DNA of 64,000 nucleotides from Acanthaster planci. Taxonomy: Eukaryota; Echinodermata; Asteroidea; Valvatida; Acanthasteridae. The stretch spans positions 2,514,902 through 2,578,901 of the forward strand of contig NW_019091363.1 in the NCBI RefSeq assembly GCF_001949145.1, written 5' to 3'. Below the pieces are notes generated by a model. The model did not search any database. It was not told the origin of the DNA and saw nothing but the letters and a program-made list of their open reading frames with translations. Shown here piece by piece: positions 13,701 through 25,277 of this stretch. Within the stretch, counting starts at the first letter, position 1. Every line of letters starts with the position of its first letter. A program made the position numbers and the translations under genes.

Positions 13701-16700
13701 CTCACTCTGTGAAAGAGGACAATCCATGTTTTCATTCAGGAAATTTGTGATTTTGAACTCTTAGGTTTTCCCATCAATAAACGAAGTTCAATTAGAAATC
13801 GACTGTATGCATGTTGCCTCTTGACAGCAGGTAAGACTTCTGATATTCAAGCAATTTGGTTTGCTTTTATTCTAGATAAAGTCACCACTTCTTGCAACAT
13901 AGCCACACGCAGCAAACATGAAAGGTTCAAATTTACAAGCCAAATCTCTCTGTAACTGTTGTAACACTCAGAAACGTAGAAAATATACATCCCAAACATT
14001 AAACCTCCTCAAGGAAAACGCAAAGTCTTCCTCAAAAACCTGGCTAAGAGCAACTGCTCTTCCAAGTGCACGGCAAGCCATGACGCATACCAGTCTTTCT
14101 TCTATTCATCTATGTCATCAACTTGGATTGCATTGTACTCACCACCGACTGCGTGGCCCTTCGACAGGTTACCTTGGGCTCAACAACCTTCTCCATAGCT
14201 GCTCTGGCCTTTAAGTCCTCTTCAAGGAGGCCTACCAGCCTTTTCAAGTGATCAATGGCTTTGCTAGGCTCTGGGAGATGCTCTGAAATCATCATCAAAG
14301 TACAATGGACATGTTGTGTTTGTTGCTCTTGCTTGCTTACTCCTTCACTCCTAACAGTCTTTTGGGACTTGGATTAAGACTAAGATACGTAAACATCTAC
14401 AGCACCTTTTACTGCATTCTTTAATCCTCATATGGATAAGCCACGTGGATATCAATGTATCCCTGCGTTTGCACAAAGCCAAGTCATGGCATTTGTAGGC
14501 AAATTTCCCTTCTTGTGTCTGACGGAAGGGCATGATGGCGGCTTTGTTTTGTTTTTCATGTAGATGGAGCTTTAAGTGCAACATGGTATAAATACACTTT
14601 TCTGCCAGACAGGAGACAAAGTGATTCTTGCTGATAAAACTGTGTTAGTGCAACATCCAATTCTGCGGGACTACAGCGGGAAACATGAGCATCGCTTCAC
14701 AGACCAGGGGGGTTAAAGGCTGATAGAAAAACTCCACTCTTCATTAACGCTGACACCATGGGTCACACCATGAACGGCCAAACCGCATGCTACAACACAT
14801 CAACTGACTTTCAAGATACTTGACACAGAATTGGATTTGGGCAGCAAGTCAATCGTTACGTCATCATTTTATTTTTTTACCTGGCAAATTTCAATTACAT
14901 TCTCACAACTTACTTGAGATGGCGACAACCTTTGGGTGGATGAGTTTCGCTCTCTCCTCCTTCTCCTTCTTGAAGGTGTCCATCAGCTCTCGGACATGTG
15001 TCCTTACAATGTATTGATTCTTCATCATTTCAATCAGCGCTCTGCCAAGGACAAAGTTTGGACTTGAATTCGATCTGAATTCAGACATTCATGACATTTG
15101 CCTTGGTGTTTTCTACATTCTGCACTACATTCTGCAATGTTAAATTTTGCATAAATGGCCCAATTCGACGGTGAAATCAAATTGTTATGGGTTAAATAAG
15201 CTGAGCTAAAATTTAAAGGTATACGACATAATTGGCCAGATCAATTAATTATAGCAGAGAAGAAGAGCACTACGAAGATATCAAAACTAGGGATAAGCAT
15301 CTCCAGATGGAAATATTAGTTTACTGCCAAAGTTTTTCTGAGGAGATCGGCAAAGTTCTCCACCTAAGATGGCTCTAAACAATGATCGATAATCTAAAAT
15401 TGATTACTGAAATCTCACGAATGTTCACAAGAAAAGGAAAGTAAAGTTAACGTAATTTCAAATTGGACTTACTTTACAGCATGGCGATCCACCGTGGCAA
15501 ACAGGTGCAGGAGTGTCTTCATGCGCAGCTTGACCTCCAAAGTGAAGGGAACCAGTGTCATGGTGAAGACCCTCTCCACAAGCAACCTGCGTACATAAGG
15601 GGGAACAGTGTCTGTCATGCAGCTGTGAGTTTAGTGGAGCGTTCTTCGTAAAAATCCACCAGGCTAGATTTCAGTTTACGTTCGAACAGTGGTTTCACAG
15701 ACTCAATAACATGGCCCAGGTATCTGAGTCCGCGGTGAATTAATGAGTGGGCGGTGGATTTGTTAACTTGTGATCCGTGCAACTCCACTGTGAAACCCAT
15801 GGACAAAATAACAGTTGTGAGCCTGTGTGTACTATAAGACATGCCAAACTATAAACGAGCAACAGGCTAAAAATGTAAGAAATAGTGCTCACTTATGATC
15901 ATGCACGAAACTTGGACTTCCAAAAAAATGAGGAAATTCCAATCTTGACAAGACTTTGTACAGTGTTTTTCAGTTTTCAATGGCATGAGTGTGAGTAAAA
16001 ATACGAGGTCAGCTGATCAGCTGATCTGAGGAAACGTTGCATGCCCGTATTTTGTCACCAAGATGTCACTAAGCGATGGGCACCGTTCTGAAGGATGTCA
16101 TCCCAAATGTGGATGCATCGTATGCAGGCATTATTTCTTCCATTCTTTTCAACCCGTTACAAGTGCACACAGCACACTTCATCCCAACATTTGAAATGAG
16201 AGGAATACCTTTGCAAGCATATTCGTGGCCCCCCACTGACGTTCTCTGGTGCATTTCTGCCCTGAAAAGCATATTTACCTTCTGAAATTACTTGGAAACA
16301 GACTTTCAGAGGAAAGTAAACCACATCCACATTTGAAAAGGCTAAGCCTTGTGAAGCCCTACCTGTCCTCAATGATGGGCTGGTAGTACATATGAAGAAC
16401 TTTGTCCTTGATCCAGGATAGGCGTTTGCGTTCTTGCGCCGACAGATCTTCACTACTGTGCCACTTCTTGTAGATGTGGGCTAGCCCTAAGACTGCCTCC
16501 TTGCGAATCTTCCACTGAAATCAAAGACAGGGCACGTAGTCCACTCATTTGTCCATTTCAATACTGTCAACAAAACCTGGCAAACTCAGTGGCTGAGTGT
16601 TGAGACACCTACACCATAAAGCAAGTTCTGGGTTCACATCCCACCTGAATACACTTGCCATATGTTCCAGACAGCAGTGACGACACAGTGCTTGATGCAT

Positions 16701-19700
16701 AACGGAGGCAAATGACAAATTTCTTATCCAAATTTGGATCCGCACAGTACAAAATAGACCCAAAACCATAAGGAAATAACACTCTGTATACACGTGTGCT
16801 TTCCTACGGCAGCTCAAGGGACTACACGTATGTCCCTTTTCACTTCAAAAGGAAAACGAAAAAGCACCAGACATCCAAACACTGTACATACGTACACAGT
16901 GCTATGAATAAACATCAATGTTAGGACAAGACCCCTAACTAAATAGTAATATCTCAGTGGCATAGATTACATCTTTGGAAAAAGCCTGACAAGTCACAAT
17001 GATTGTACTGATGACGACCACCTTGACAGGTCGAGGTAATGTCATTTGATACCGACCTTCTTGTCCAGCGTACGGTCTTTAATCAGGGTTAGCATCTCGT
17101 CACTGATGTTGGTGATGTCCCTCTTGGCCGCATTGGATATCGCCGACACTACTTCCTGCCGGACCCCCTCGTCAGTGTCATGAACTCGCGCACGTAATTT
17201 CTCTGCAAGTGATTAGTCACAATGCAAGGTTTGTCCTCTGCCAGTACAGTCACAGGGGCTACACTCTTCCAAAGTGTATGCTGGTAACATCTCCCCTAAC
17301 TCAATAATTACTCAAATGGATTCTTCAGACTCAATAATGACTTTTGAAATGTAATTCTATAAAAAAATATCATAGAGAACCATAATTTCTACAGCCTGTG
17401 AGATAACCCATGGATTTTGGACCCTTGGCATCAAATCCCCAAAATGACATCCTCTGTGTTCTGGAGGGCACACAGATGGTATTAGTTACCGATGAGATCA
17501 CCGATGAGGTACGAGTGGTGCAAGATGAACTCTTGCACAAATTTGACGCACTCGGTCCGGATGCTGGTGCTGATGTCACTGAATCTAGAGGGCAGATCAA
17601 CAAAATGTTCCAATGGATCACACAAGGATTGGCTCAGCAAGGGAGACACACCTACAGACAACGTACTGAGGGTTTGCACGACTGCTATCTTGCAGGCAAG
17701 TTTTTCTGTTCCACTGGATATGCACCAGGGTGGTTTCCCTGTAGAACAAACGAACTGTCCTAAAGGATGGCTGCCACGCAAAGCCTCTATAGGCATGGTC
17801 TAACATGTGGCTGCTTCCTAGAGAGCACAACTAATATAACGAACACCATAACTCAAATTCTACGTCAATGAACCAAAGACAAATTTTGAAATCTGACAAC
17901 TTGTCAGTGGTTGAAGGATGTTAACACCTACCAGTACCCTACAAAGTACTGGTGAATTCAACACTCTTCTGGTTTACATGTCAAGACCAGCCAAATTTGT
18001 GCTGCGAGTGAGCAGATGGTCAAGCAACGAGCCTGTTTACCTCCCCAGAAAGCAGTTCCAGAGGGCTTTGTTCTGTGATGCAAGGTCAGAATCCTTGTTG
18101 GAGAACATCTGACCGAGGAGCTTGGTCACAGCCAACCGTTCTCTCTCATCATTGCTCTATGTGCAGAAAGAGAGAATGCAATGGTGAATTGCCCACTTTG
18201 ATTTGTACACGCATGTGTTATTTTGATATTCTACAGGGCAAGTCTAGGAAAAACAGGAAACCATCCTGCTCTGTAGTAACCATTAACTCCTACTCCAACC
18301 TCCAAGATACTTTCCAGGACATCTTCACGAATCCTCTGAAATTCAACTTTGTGCCGTGAATCTAGGACAAACTCTTACTCTTCACAAAANNNNNNNNNNN
18401 NNNNNNNNNNNNNNNNNNNNNNNNNNNNNNNNNNNNNNNNNNNNNNNNNNNNNNNNNNNNNNNNNNNNNNNNNNNNNNNNNNNNNNNNNNNNNNNNNNNN
18501 NNNNNNNNNNNNNNNNNNNNNNNNNNNNNNNCGGAGAACCAAGTGTTAGACGCTGAAGGATTTGAATGAGCTCAGGCTAACAGTTATAATGTACAACACA
18601 TGTAAATCTAAAATTGATTCTCTCACAATAAAAGCACCTCAAGACTAATCTTACTTTTTTGTTTTCCAGGAAAACCATCTTCATGAGCGTCGGATGCATT
18701 ATGAGCTTACCTTGAGTTTGAACTCCAGCTGGGGTAGGACAGAGAGCAGCAGGGTGCTGGAGATCGTGTTGAGTTGGTAGATAAGGGAGTAACAGTGGCC
18801 GGCTAGCTCTGTCTCTGATGTTTTGCCCAGGATCAGAACATTGTTGAAGAACTGGGGGAAGAATTATATCTTGGTGTGAATGGGTCTGCTGACACCAAAT
18901 GAGGACAACGCACTCTAAGTATAAACAAGAGCAATGACATTACGACATCCCTTCCTTGGGAACAGACCATGGGCACGCAGGTTGACGCGCGCTTGGCATG
19001 AGCCACACTGTGACCGATTATTGTTGGAATGTAGTCTTTACATGAGCACCAGGCATCCAGTTGAACCAGTTCCAGCCCAACACTTCCCTTCTTTCCAGGT
19101 GAGGGGGGACTTCTCAATAGGGTCATTGTACTGGTTTGATGAACTGAAGAATGCTATGCACTTCCTGCAGCCCTGAAAACGTTTCAGTGTGCGCTTCTAT
19201 TCAGAGCAACGACTTTCAACGTGCTGTTTACTGACAATAACTGGAGTATCAATCCACACAGGGGCATAGTTAAATTGAACAGTCGGAGTCATTGCCATAT
19301 ACAAAGTAGTAGGCCAAGGTTACAATAAGTAATTACATGTACTTGTGGGGTGAAGATTTGTACAAAAACTCTGTGGTTCAGCCTCAATACAAGCAGGGAG
19401 TTTCAGACGCCACTAACACCCCCACAAAAATGTTTTGAACTGGAGAGTCTTCTACAACCCTGAGCCTTGAAGCACTTACTGCCTGGATGGATGGCTCAAT
19501 GCTGGTGGTTGTCCGTTTGATGAGCTCCTTGGCCATCTGGAAAGCATGAGGGTTCTCCGCCTTCTTCGATTCCAAGAGGTTGGACAGAATGATCTCCAGA
19601 AGGTCTGGCGGCACGGCATCATTCTCGCTAATCAGAGGGCACATGACGTCCAGCATGAAAGTACGCACCTTGGGAGTGTGGTGCTCACTTAGGGAAATCA

Positions 19701-22700
19701 GACACGATTGCATTAAAATCAACATAAATCCTTAACCAATCCTCCCGTACTCCATTAAGGAAGCATGTTTCTATCCAAAACTGCAGGTCGCCTCCAGTTT
19801 CTGGTAGTTAAGTTCTGCCTGGGTTGTCTGAGGATCTATGAGCTCATTATCAAAGGATCACTGATCAAAACAGTAGGCTTTCTGACAGTTTCTGCATGGT
19901 TATGAAAGTCAAGAGGCAGACTAGCGGAACCAAGAAACCAGTTACTTGTACCATAATCCACAATAATGTGAGCTGGCACTGTCACAACACAATAAGCCTT
20001 TTGAAAGTTAACTTTGACCCAAATCTTGTACACTGAGTTCTTTAAATTCACGTGAACATAACAACTTGAATTCTCCTTACTAGAACCACTGTTGCTTTAC
20101 CTCGTGATTCGGGGCAAGCTTTTGCTTAGTTACATAAGAGACGTCTTGCAACAATACACTGTTCTCAATGGATAAGAAGGGCACAAAGCTTTCCCCGAAT
20201 CACGAAGTAGAGCAACAGTGTCTTTAGTCTGGGGAATTCAAATTGTTATGTTTATGTGCAATCAGATTACTCAGTGCACCAGATTTTATTCAATTCAACT
20301 CGCAAATGGCTTATTGGGAAGGTTGGCTCATGGTTAAATGCACTCTCTAATCCTCTCTCCAGTGTGCTCTGAGTTTGAATAATGACACCGGAATACTTTC
20401 ATTAAGGTTCATTTGAATAAGTTGTGACTGGAATTCAGATTGGAGGTCTTGAGATGGTCTTAACCCCTTGAAGACGGTAGATGTCTATTGACTTAACTCA
20501 AGGGGAAGGTTAGTGCCAGGGAACGGCTATAGCCGTATACCACACATACTCAGTCTATTCATCATGCAACTGCAGTCTCTTTCTGTGTGTGTATACTGGT
20601 CAGGCTCTACACACTGGGCATAAAACAATACCGTCCGCAATGGGTTAAAGAGGTCTCCACCACAACACTGCCTGAAAGAGCCTTGCAATGTAATTGTTCA
20701 CACTGGTAAAGCTGAACGATTTCGCCAACAATAGAACTGTCAAATTCGTCCCCTAAATAGCAGAGTTGCCCTTGTAACTATGTCGGGACAGGTGTATGAG
20801 CAAAAAATGTAAATAAAATGGAATCATATGAAAGTTAGATCACAACATTTCCTACAACTGTGGCAATACAATGTCAGAACAGCAACCAGATATATTGCAC
20901 ATGTTTCTCAAGATCTACATACAAATTTCATGGAATGTTGGAGCCTGATAAAAATAGCCTGACCAACCTGATGATGCTGAAAAAGATATTGAAGAGCTCA
21001 ACGAACAGCTCGTTGCAATCTTCCAGTTCCATGCAGATGTTGTAAGATTTGACCATGGCCAGATTTTCCAGCAGGTAGAAATAACGCTTCCAGGATGGTC
21101 CATCCACATTCTCTAGTCCCCACAGTTGTTTGTTCAGGAATTGGAAGATTGTCTGTGGAAAAAAAAACCATGATAAAAAAAGCAAAATTTAAAACAAAAA
21201 CAAATTCATTTCAGAATCTGTGCATGAATACGCTGATGGTTGTGGTATAGTGCAATGCAGTTTCTACACCGACATCAGATGGTAGAATGTTGCAGTAAAG
21301 TAAGGCCTACGCGTAATTGTTCAGCCGTGCGATAGGGGGCCTCTGGCGCAAAGACACGGAAGATGTCGGCGATACAACACGCCACCAGCAACCTGACATC
21401 TTTGCTGGGATGTTTGAGGAAGCCACCGTTGACCAGGTAGAGAGCTAAAGCTTGGTACTGCGTCACTTCCTCCTCTTGCTCCATGTCTTGGAAGGAACGG
21501 GCCAGCACCTAAGAGAGAATACCAAATTGACTGGACTTAACGGGTACTGTTTAGCTCGTCAGACCAAAAAAAAACTGAAAAAAAAAAGGTCTCTTTCTCT
21601 CAGGGAACAATAGCGAAATCCCATTTCATCAGTGTGTTTTATGGAAGTACCAGTACCTACAGTTAAGGCCAAAAGTTTACATATATGTAAGCTTGGTAAA
21701 AAAACAGTTTTCCTCAACTTGAAATAGTTTTGCCAACTTTTTCTTCACACGGTCAGACAAACTGTACCTCAACCTAATAATCATAGTGTGTACTTCAATT
21801 GAAAATACTCCGACATTTATCACGGTTCAAAATACTAATAATTCCGAAAAATGATTTTGTGCATAATTTCATCTACCCCCTTACTGTTGTTCAAAACACT
21901 TCAGGAAGTGGTCCACTGCGACTATGAGAGGTGATAAAAATACTGACAGTGGCACTAAAGATTAGGGTTGGAGCATGTAAAATTTTGATTTTTTGGGTAA
22001 ATATATTTCTATCGTATTATGATTTATTTGAAGCATACACCATGTAGTGGAGACCCATCTTGTCTGTCCTTATGAAAAGAGAAGTTGGTAGGAATGAGTG
22101 AAGTAGTGAAATTTAAGGAAAAGTGTTTTTGTTCTTCTAAGTGTACATGTATGTAAACTTTTTGCCCCAACTGTATATCATGCAGATGATGTCCTAGGGA
22201 AAGGTAAGCATAGCTCAAGTGCACATGATCAGAACGTCTTGCCAAAGCTGATGTACACTGCATGTACTGTGTCATTGAAGTTTCAAACAGCTGTTTTCTT
22301 CTCCGAGAACCATATTTTCAGAATCTTGCGACGTTCCAAGCCCTTAAAAAGGCTTTGTGTCCCTTCCAAATGCAAGCACAAAAAGAATCATTCAAAATAT
22401 TAAAGATTTCAGCCAAAGTGGTTATCTTGGAGCCATAAACTTCCACTTTTTCTTGGCTTTTCAAGGCCAATTTGGACATCCAAGTTTAAAAGTGACTCAC
22501 ATCTAACCCCCGATGTGAACCTTGTTTTCAAAAGGATCCAATTATCACAATATCGAAAAAGAAAAGGTAAAGGCAAGTTAGGCAACTTCTCATTTTACCC
22601 ATACAAATCATATCAAGAGGTCTCAAAAGCAAATGATCCTATGAACCTACACATAGGACACGTAAAACAACACATCAACAAATGAAAAAAGACTCTGTTA

Positions 22701-23235
22701 TCAGCATGCACTGCCCTCAATGCTGAAGTACATAATGTACATGTACATGGTGTACAATGTGCATGTCACTGAGAGCCATTATGAATTGCATGTCTCCTTG
22801 AAAAAAAGAACAGCCATATGACTTGTCCACAGTGCTGGATGAGATGTTCGTCTGATACATGTACATGTAGTATCATGTAGACATATGAAACTGTGAGTCA
22901 GCCCTGAAATCCAACATTCTGTGTTTCCGCTTATTATAATATGGTAGGTACAGGTGGACTTTAAACTTTAATTCTTTAAGTTAATCTAAACAGATCAGGG
23001 CTACTGGTAAAAATGAAGTACAGTGTATGTGCACATACATGCTGTCTGTGCTTCCAGGACACAATAAGGCCAGTTTGGTTACACGGAGTACAAACTGACA
23101 ATTTCAGTGGATAGCAATGCCTACCTTGAGTCTTCTAAGGAGTTCATCTTTTGGCAGGTCAGTGGCGATTTCCTTCAGCCCCTGGGGATATATAATCTGG
23201 GGCAGGCCACGCTGGTGCCCTTTGCCCTTTGACAT
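1510..23235 (-). CDS. PDS5: PDS5 cohesin-associated regulator, 26 coding exons
   Basis: PDS5 is a HEAT-repeat protein that binds chromosomal cohesin, working with WAPL in release and with acetylation factors in cohesion. Coding exons: 23125-23235, 21311-21508, 20968-21152, 19480-19687, 18711-18851, 18041-18156, 17490-17584, 17057-17202, 16363-16514, 15473-15586, 14914-15041, 14143-14282, 13491-13706, 12393-12553, 12058-12184, 11365-11589, 10307-10452, 9461-9584, 8154-8358, 7310-7424, 6714-6840, 6187-6378, 4750-4982, 2743-3459, 2170-2523, 1510-1750. Every junction is GT-AG and the phase is kept throughout, giving 1638 aa (1559 aa if translation stops at 2166). Blocks such as [47 protein letters not shown] and [18 protein letters not shown] match vertebrate PDS5A/B in order. 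The start ATG at 23235 follows an in-frame TGA at 23244-23242. The protein is longer than human PDS5B (about 1450 aa) because of its basic tail. Vertebrates have A and B copies; this cannot be assigned to either. Confidence 0.97.
2166..2523 (-). other. PDS5: PDS5 exon 26: alternative terminal exon ending QTTLAFNL
   Basis: Encodes residues 1441-1559 when read through: [18 protein letters not shown], further SPRK/SPKK sites, an acidic-basic stretch and the end [12 protein letters not shown] followed by TAA at 2168-2166. The stop overlaps a perfect donor: the exon can be cut after AACTT at 2170 with intron start GTAAGT. Reading through gives the short protein; splicing to 1750 gives the long one, in frame. 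The Q-x-x-L-x-F ending resembles degenerate PCNA-interacting motifs. Confidence 0.85.
2743..3459 (-). other. PDS5: PDS5 exon 25: long basic S/TP-x-K tail exon
   Basis: This 717-base exon encodes residues 1202-1440, dominated by Ser, Pro, Lys and Ala. It carries many S/TP-x-K/R sites (SPKK, SPRK, SPTKK, SPGKK, SPTKK, SPVKK, TPKK, SPPKR) that resemble both CDK consensus sites and histone H1-like SPKK DNA-binding repeats. A Lys/Ala-rich stretch ([18 protein letters not shown]) adds to the H1-like look. No canonical AT-hook (RGRP core) is present, unlike human PDS5B. It joins exon 24 by AG+G and exon 26 by AG+A, making arginine codons both times. Confidence 0.9.
3611..3696. repeat. Tandem duplication, two 43-bp units
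   Basis: The segment beginning GCCTGGTACTGCTGACACTG at 3611 recurs at 3654 with the same GTGTGTGGCCCATGAGGC continuation. It lies in the PDS5 intron between exons 24 and 25 and is a simple recent local duplication. Confidence 0.85.
4020..4495 (-). mobile_element. Degenerate copy of the TTAA-flanked 590-bp element
   Basis: Read on the minus strand, this region aligns along most of its length with the complete element at 39798-40387: the shared blocks include the GTTTTCATAATCCTTCAAAAAT, ATTTGCTGGAC and ATGACTGTCCTG neighbourhoods, and the ATACTGCTTCAAAACAA block near 4025. Terminal inverted repeats have decayed. It is noncoding and sits in a PDS5 intron. Confidence 0.65.
5100..5345 (-). mobile_element. 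tRNA-derived SINE
   Basis: On the minus strand the head (from about 5342) has an A-box-like GAAGTGGTTAGCG and, about 40 bases on, a B box GGGGTTCGAATCC, the spacing of an RNA polymerase III tRNA promoter. The body includes GGCAACCTGCGATAGACTGG. No cloverleaf can be closed, so it is a SINE rather than a tRNA gene. It lies in the intron between PDS5 exons 23 and 24. Confidence 0.7.
5896..6084. mobile_element. TTAA-flanked MITE (piggyBac-like)
   Basis: The left end reads TTAA-GCCCTTCGCGG and the right end AGCGAAGGGG-TTAA, an inverted repeat bounded by TTAA on both sides. TTAA target sites with CCC...GGG ends are the signature of piggyBac superfamily elements. At 189 bp it is a non-autonomous miniature element with no coding capacity. 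Confidence 0.65.
6714..11589 (-). other. PDS5: PDS5 exons 17-22: C-terminal HEAT repeats, residues 747-1060
   Basis: Exons 11365-11589, 10307-10452, 9461-9584, 8154-8358, 7310-7424 and 6714-6840. Hallmarks: [10 protein letters not shown]-type block ([20 protein letters not shown]), [78 protein letters not shown] and [14 protein letters not shown]. The DMSRLRLAA and [12 protein letters not shown] blocks are among the most conserved in animal PDS5 and fix the identity. The exon 22 donor is AATAGG/GTAAGA at 6714. Confidence 0.96.
6940..7087 (+). mobile_element. 140-bp MITE family, copy 1
   Basis: Shares CTTGGACTTTGACA, CCAATCTTTACAAGACT, GTGTGAAGTGAAAAGCAA and AAATCAGCTGATCCGAGGAA with copies at 15900, 26116, 40389 and 48930. 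The terminal inverted repeat is degraded here. Intronic in PDS5. Confidence 0.75.
12058..15586 (-). other. PDS5: PDS5 exons 11-16: central HEAT repeats, residues 451-746
   Basis: Exons 15473-15586, 14914-15041, 14143-14282, 13491-13706, 12393-12553 and 12058-12184. Sequence blocks: [40 protein letters not shown], then a charged [10 protein letters not shown] insert where vertebrate PDS5 has a different linker, [60 protein letters not shown] and [14 protein letters not shown]. These correspond in order to the PDS5 central domain, including LERIAP-, ALQIFKNTG- and QAKYAIHCIHA-type blocks. Confidence 0.95.
15900..16047 (+). mobile_element. 140-bp MITE family, copy 2
   Basis: Starts ATGCACGAAACTTGGACTTC and ends GAAACGTTGCATGCCCG, with AATCTTGACAAGACTTTGTA and TCAGCTGATCAGCTGATCTG inside (the last shows a small internal duplication of TCAGCTGA). 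Intronic in PDS5. Confidence 0.8.
16363..18851 (-). other. PDS5: PDS5 exons 6-10: HEAT repeats, residues 235-450
   Basis: Exons 18711-18851, 18041-18156, 17490-17584, 17057-17202 and 16363-16514. Key matches are [60 protein letters not shown] and [18 protein letters not shown]. At 17490 there are two nearby GT sites; only the outer one (ATCG/GTAACT) restores the frame with exon 9, giving [12 protein letters not shown]. The N gap lies between exons 6 and 7. Because the phases still match (exon 6 ends in phase 0 and exon 7 starts in phase 0) no coding exon need be missing there. Confidence 0.94.
18390..18531. other. Assembly gap, 142 N
   Basis: Unbroken run of N in the intron between PDS5 exons 7 and 6. 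The flanking exons match in phase, so the gap need not hide coding sequence. Confidence 0.99.
20049..20258. mobile_element. 210-bp foldback MITE with about 80-bp arms
   Basis: The left arm (AACATAACAACTTGAATTC...CACTGTTGCTTTACC...GTGATTCGGGG) is repeated in reverse complement on the right (AACATAACAATTTGAATTC...CACTGTTGCTCTACTT...GTGATTCGGGG). The arms take up most of the element, so the transcript would fold into a long hairpin. It lies between PDS5 exons 5 and 4. No target duplication could be set. Confidence 0.8.
20460..20648. mobile_element. TTAA-flanked MITE (piggyBac-like), second subfamily
   Basis: Ends are TTAA-CCCCTTGAAGACGGTAG and TACCGTCCGCAATGGG-TTAA: inverted repeats starting CCC next to duplicated TTAA. 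The same architecture and almost the same length (189 bp) as the element at 5896-6084, but with different inner bases. Confidence 0.75.
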
Positions 23236-24160
23236 GCTGGGTCATCCACCTGAAAATTAAAAAAAAAAAGTCTTGCCATCCTGAATCAGCCGTGAAAACT
23301 TGCCTCGCTCTCAAAGATCTGCCTGAATCTGACACCTTGTCGTTTTTATTCATTTTATGAATCTGTTCGGTGAATACACCAGTCCCCATTACATTACATA
23401 CACATACAGGTACATGGAAAATACCCTTCACAAACAAGTCATGAAGCTCCAGCAAAGCGCTACATGTACATGTATACTTTGGCTGCTTCATATTACAATG
23501 CCCCAGGATTATGGACCCATCATTGAGATTAAGGCTGGTTCAGGATCTCCAAGGTGAAACACATGTGGCATCCATCAAGGTACACAGTGTGCACAAGGGA
23601 ACCACTGAAGGCATACTCATGGTTACCATGCTTTCAAGCATAAACAAGCACATCAGGATGCCAGTGGGTTCTCAGTCCAGGGCCAGAAAATTATGAAGTG
23701 GGTAAAGTAAGCATAAAAGTTCTGGGAAATACAGGTACAATGTGTGCATGGGATCTGACTACTGAACAACAGCTGCACATAAGGAACACTTCAAAAAAAA
23801 AAAACAACCAGAGTATCCTGGCCCCTTTTCCTGATGAGCTACATGTAAATTGTACCTTGGAAAGACTCTGGCCTTTATTTTGCTTGCATAAGGGTGAACA
23901 CTTGTGTTGGTTTTCTTGTGTGGTTAGCGATGGCTTAACAGTACTAAAAGGATTGCTATCTAGTAGCACACGATGTGCGTACGTGTACATGTATAATGCT
24001 ATTCCAAAACGAAACATCCACTGCTTTTTCTTTTACTCCAGCCAGTATCAGTTGAACTTAATTTTCCAATAAATTAATTTTACATTTTCAGCGCTTTCAA
24101 CTACCATTTTGACATGTTTACATGTAGTAGTCAAAACTTAACATAATGTCCAACTGTAAA

Positions 24161-24760
24161 GCCAATGATTTTCCACAATCGCGGAAAACGGACGGAATTT
24201 GCGAATCAACACTTTGAAACGGAATCCACTGCTTAAATTGGAACTTGCAAAATTTCCCTCTGAGAATGGCTTAAAAGTGAAGAAAACTTTCAGAAAAGTA
24301 CTAAAAAATAGATGCCTTCCAAACCCTTTTCAAATGCTTGCTTTTAATGAACGAATTACGCTGGAAACATGCTAAATTGCACCACTCCAACACATGATTG
24401 GGTCATCCACGCCGCGTCGCGCCGTTGCCGATACTTGTAAGCGCTATGGCGTGTGTGAGCCCCATTAGTGCAGCGGCAGCTGGCACAGCAGTGGTGCGGT
24501 ACAGTACATTGTGCATATAAACATTGGCTATTCACACGTGCACCATACCAGCAATGAAATCAAAGAAGCAAACATGTTCTTACTCACACATATGACTATT
24601 GCACACGTGGGGAATTAAGTCTGTGAATCCGCATGGACGCCTTGAGACAAGGCTAGTACCGCATGGCGAAACAATGAAACCGCAGCAGCAAAACGGAAGA
24701 CTAATTTCATATTTCTTAAATTAAACGAAACCTAGTAAGCTTGGACCCTCAGAAGTGTTC
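24161..24760 (+). repeat. 600-bp dispersed repeat, plus copy (relative of 44038-44631)
   Basis: Begins GCCAATGATTTTCCACAATC then CGGAAAACGGACGGAATTTG. It aligns over about 600 bp with the reverse complement of 44038-44631, including TGCTTGCTTTTAATGAAC, GATACTTGTAAGCGCT, GCACACGTGGGGAATTAAG and GCGAAACAATGAAACCGC-type blocks. It is probably one decayed end of the TIR element seen complete at 43480-44631. Confidence 0.75.
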
Positions 24761-25277
24761 AATAAAGAGTGAAGTTTTCCTTCTTTTGCATGGGTGCAGC
24801 GCATCAGGAGCCAGAGCAGCTTTGCTTAACGCATACTGTAGAGCTTCACGCACGTGTTTTCACCATTGTAACAGCAAAACGTGAACGTTGACAATGCGCA
24901 AAGAATTATAGGGCAATTTCAAGTTTATTTCTGTTTCTGACCGTTTACAGTTGGGGCATAATCTTGAACTCCACTGTGCTGCTAAGTGCTTACATTCAGT
25001 TTGGCAGCAAACAATACAGCAGGTTTGGCTGACAATACCAAATTTTGGCATCAACCTATTATGCATTCCCATGCAGCTAGCACTGCACCATTTGATCTTA
25101 TGTATTTCTCACAATTGCATTGATTGCTTTTTAATCTACATCTACAGTAATCCAACAGCTATTTGGCATAAAAACTGCAAATGCGAATTTACATGTTCAA
25201 AAGTTACTACATGTGGTAACAATTTCCAACATCAAGCCTTGTATTGTACAGTTCAATAAACCCCGATGTTGTGCGCC

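Larger units (their letters stand above)
19480..23235 (-). other. PDS5: PDS5 exons 2-5: N-terminal HEAT region
   Basis: Residues 1-234. The start [20 protein letters not shown] aligns with the vertebrate N-terminus (YPPGVKEI). Exon 3 (21311-21508) carries [20 protein letters not shown] and APEAPY; exon 4 (20968-21152) carries [20 protein letters not shown]. Exon 4 ends in phase 2 (AG) and joins T at 19687 to make a serine, then [20 protein letters not shown]. Exon 5 ends at [17 protein letters not shown]. Confidence 0.95.

Noticed and set aside
17466-17490. Donor at the first GTGATC in PDS5 exon 8
   Set aside because: It would lose frame with exon 9; the second site GTAACT gives DLIEKL, matching other PDS5 proteins.
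23691-24072. Overlapping open frames on both strands in PDS5 intron 1
   Set aside because: Low-complexity composition, no splice signals, no recognisable domain; typical of AT-rich intron sequence.
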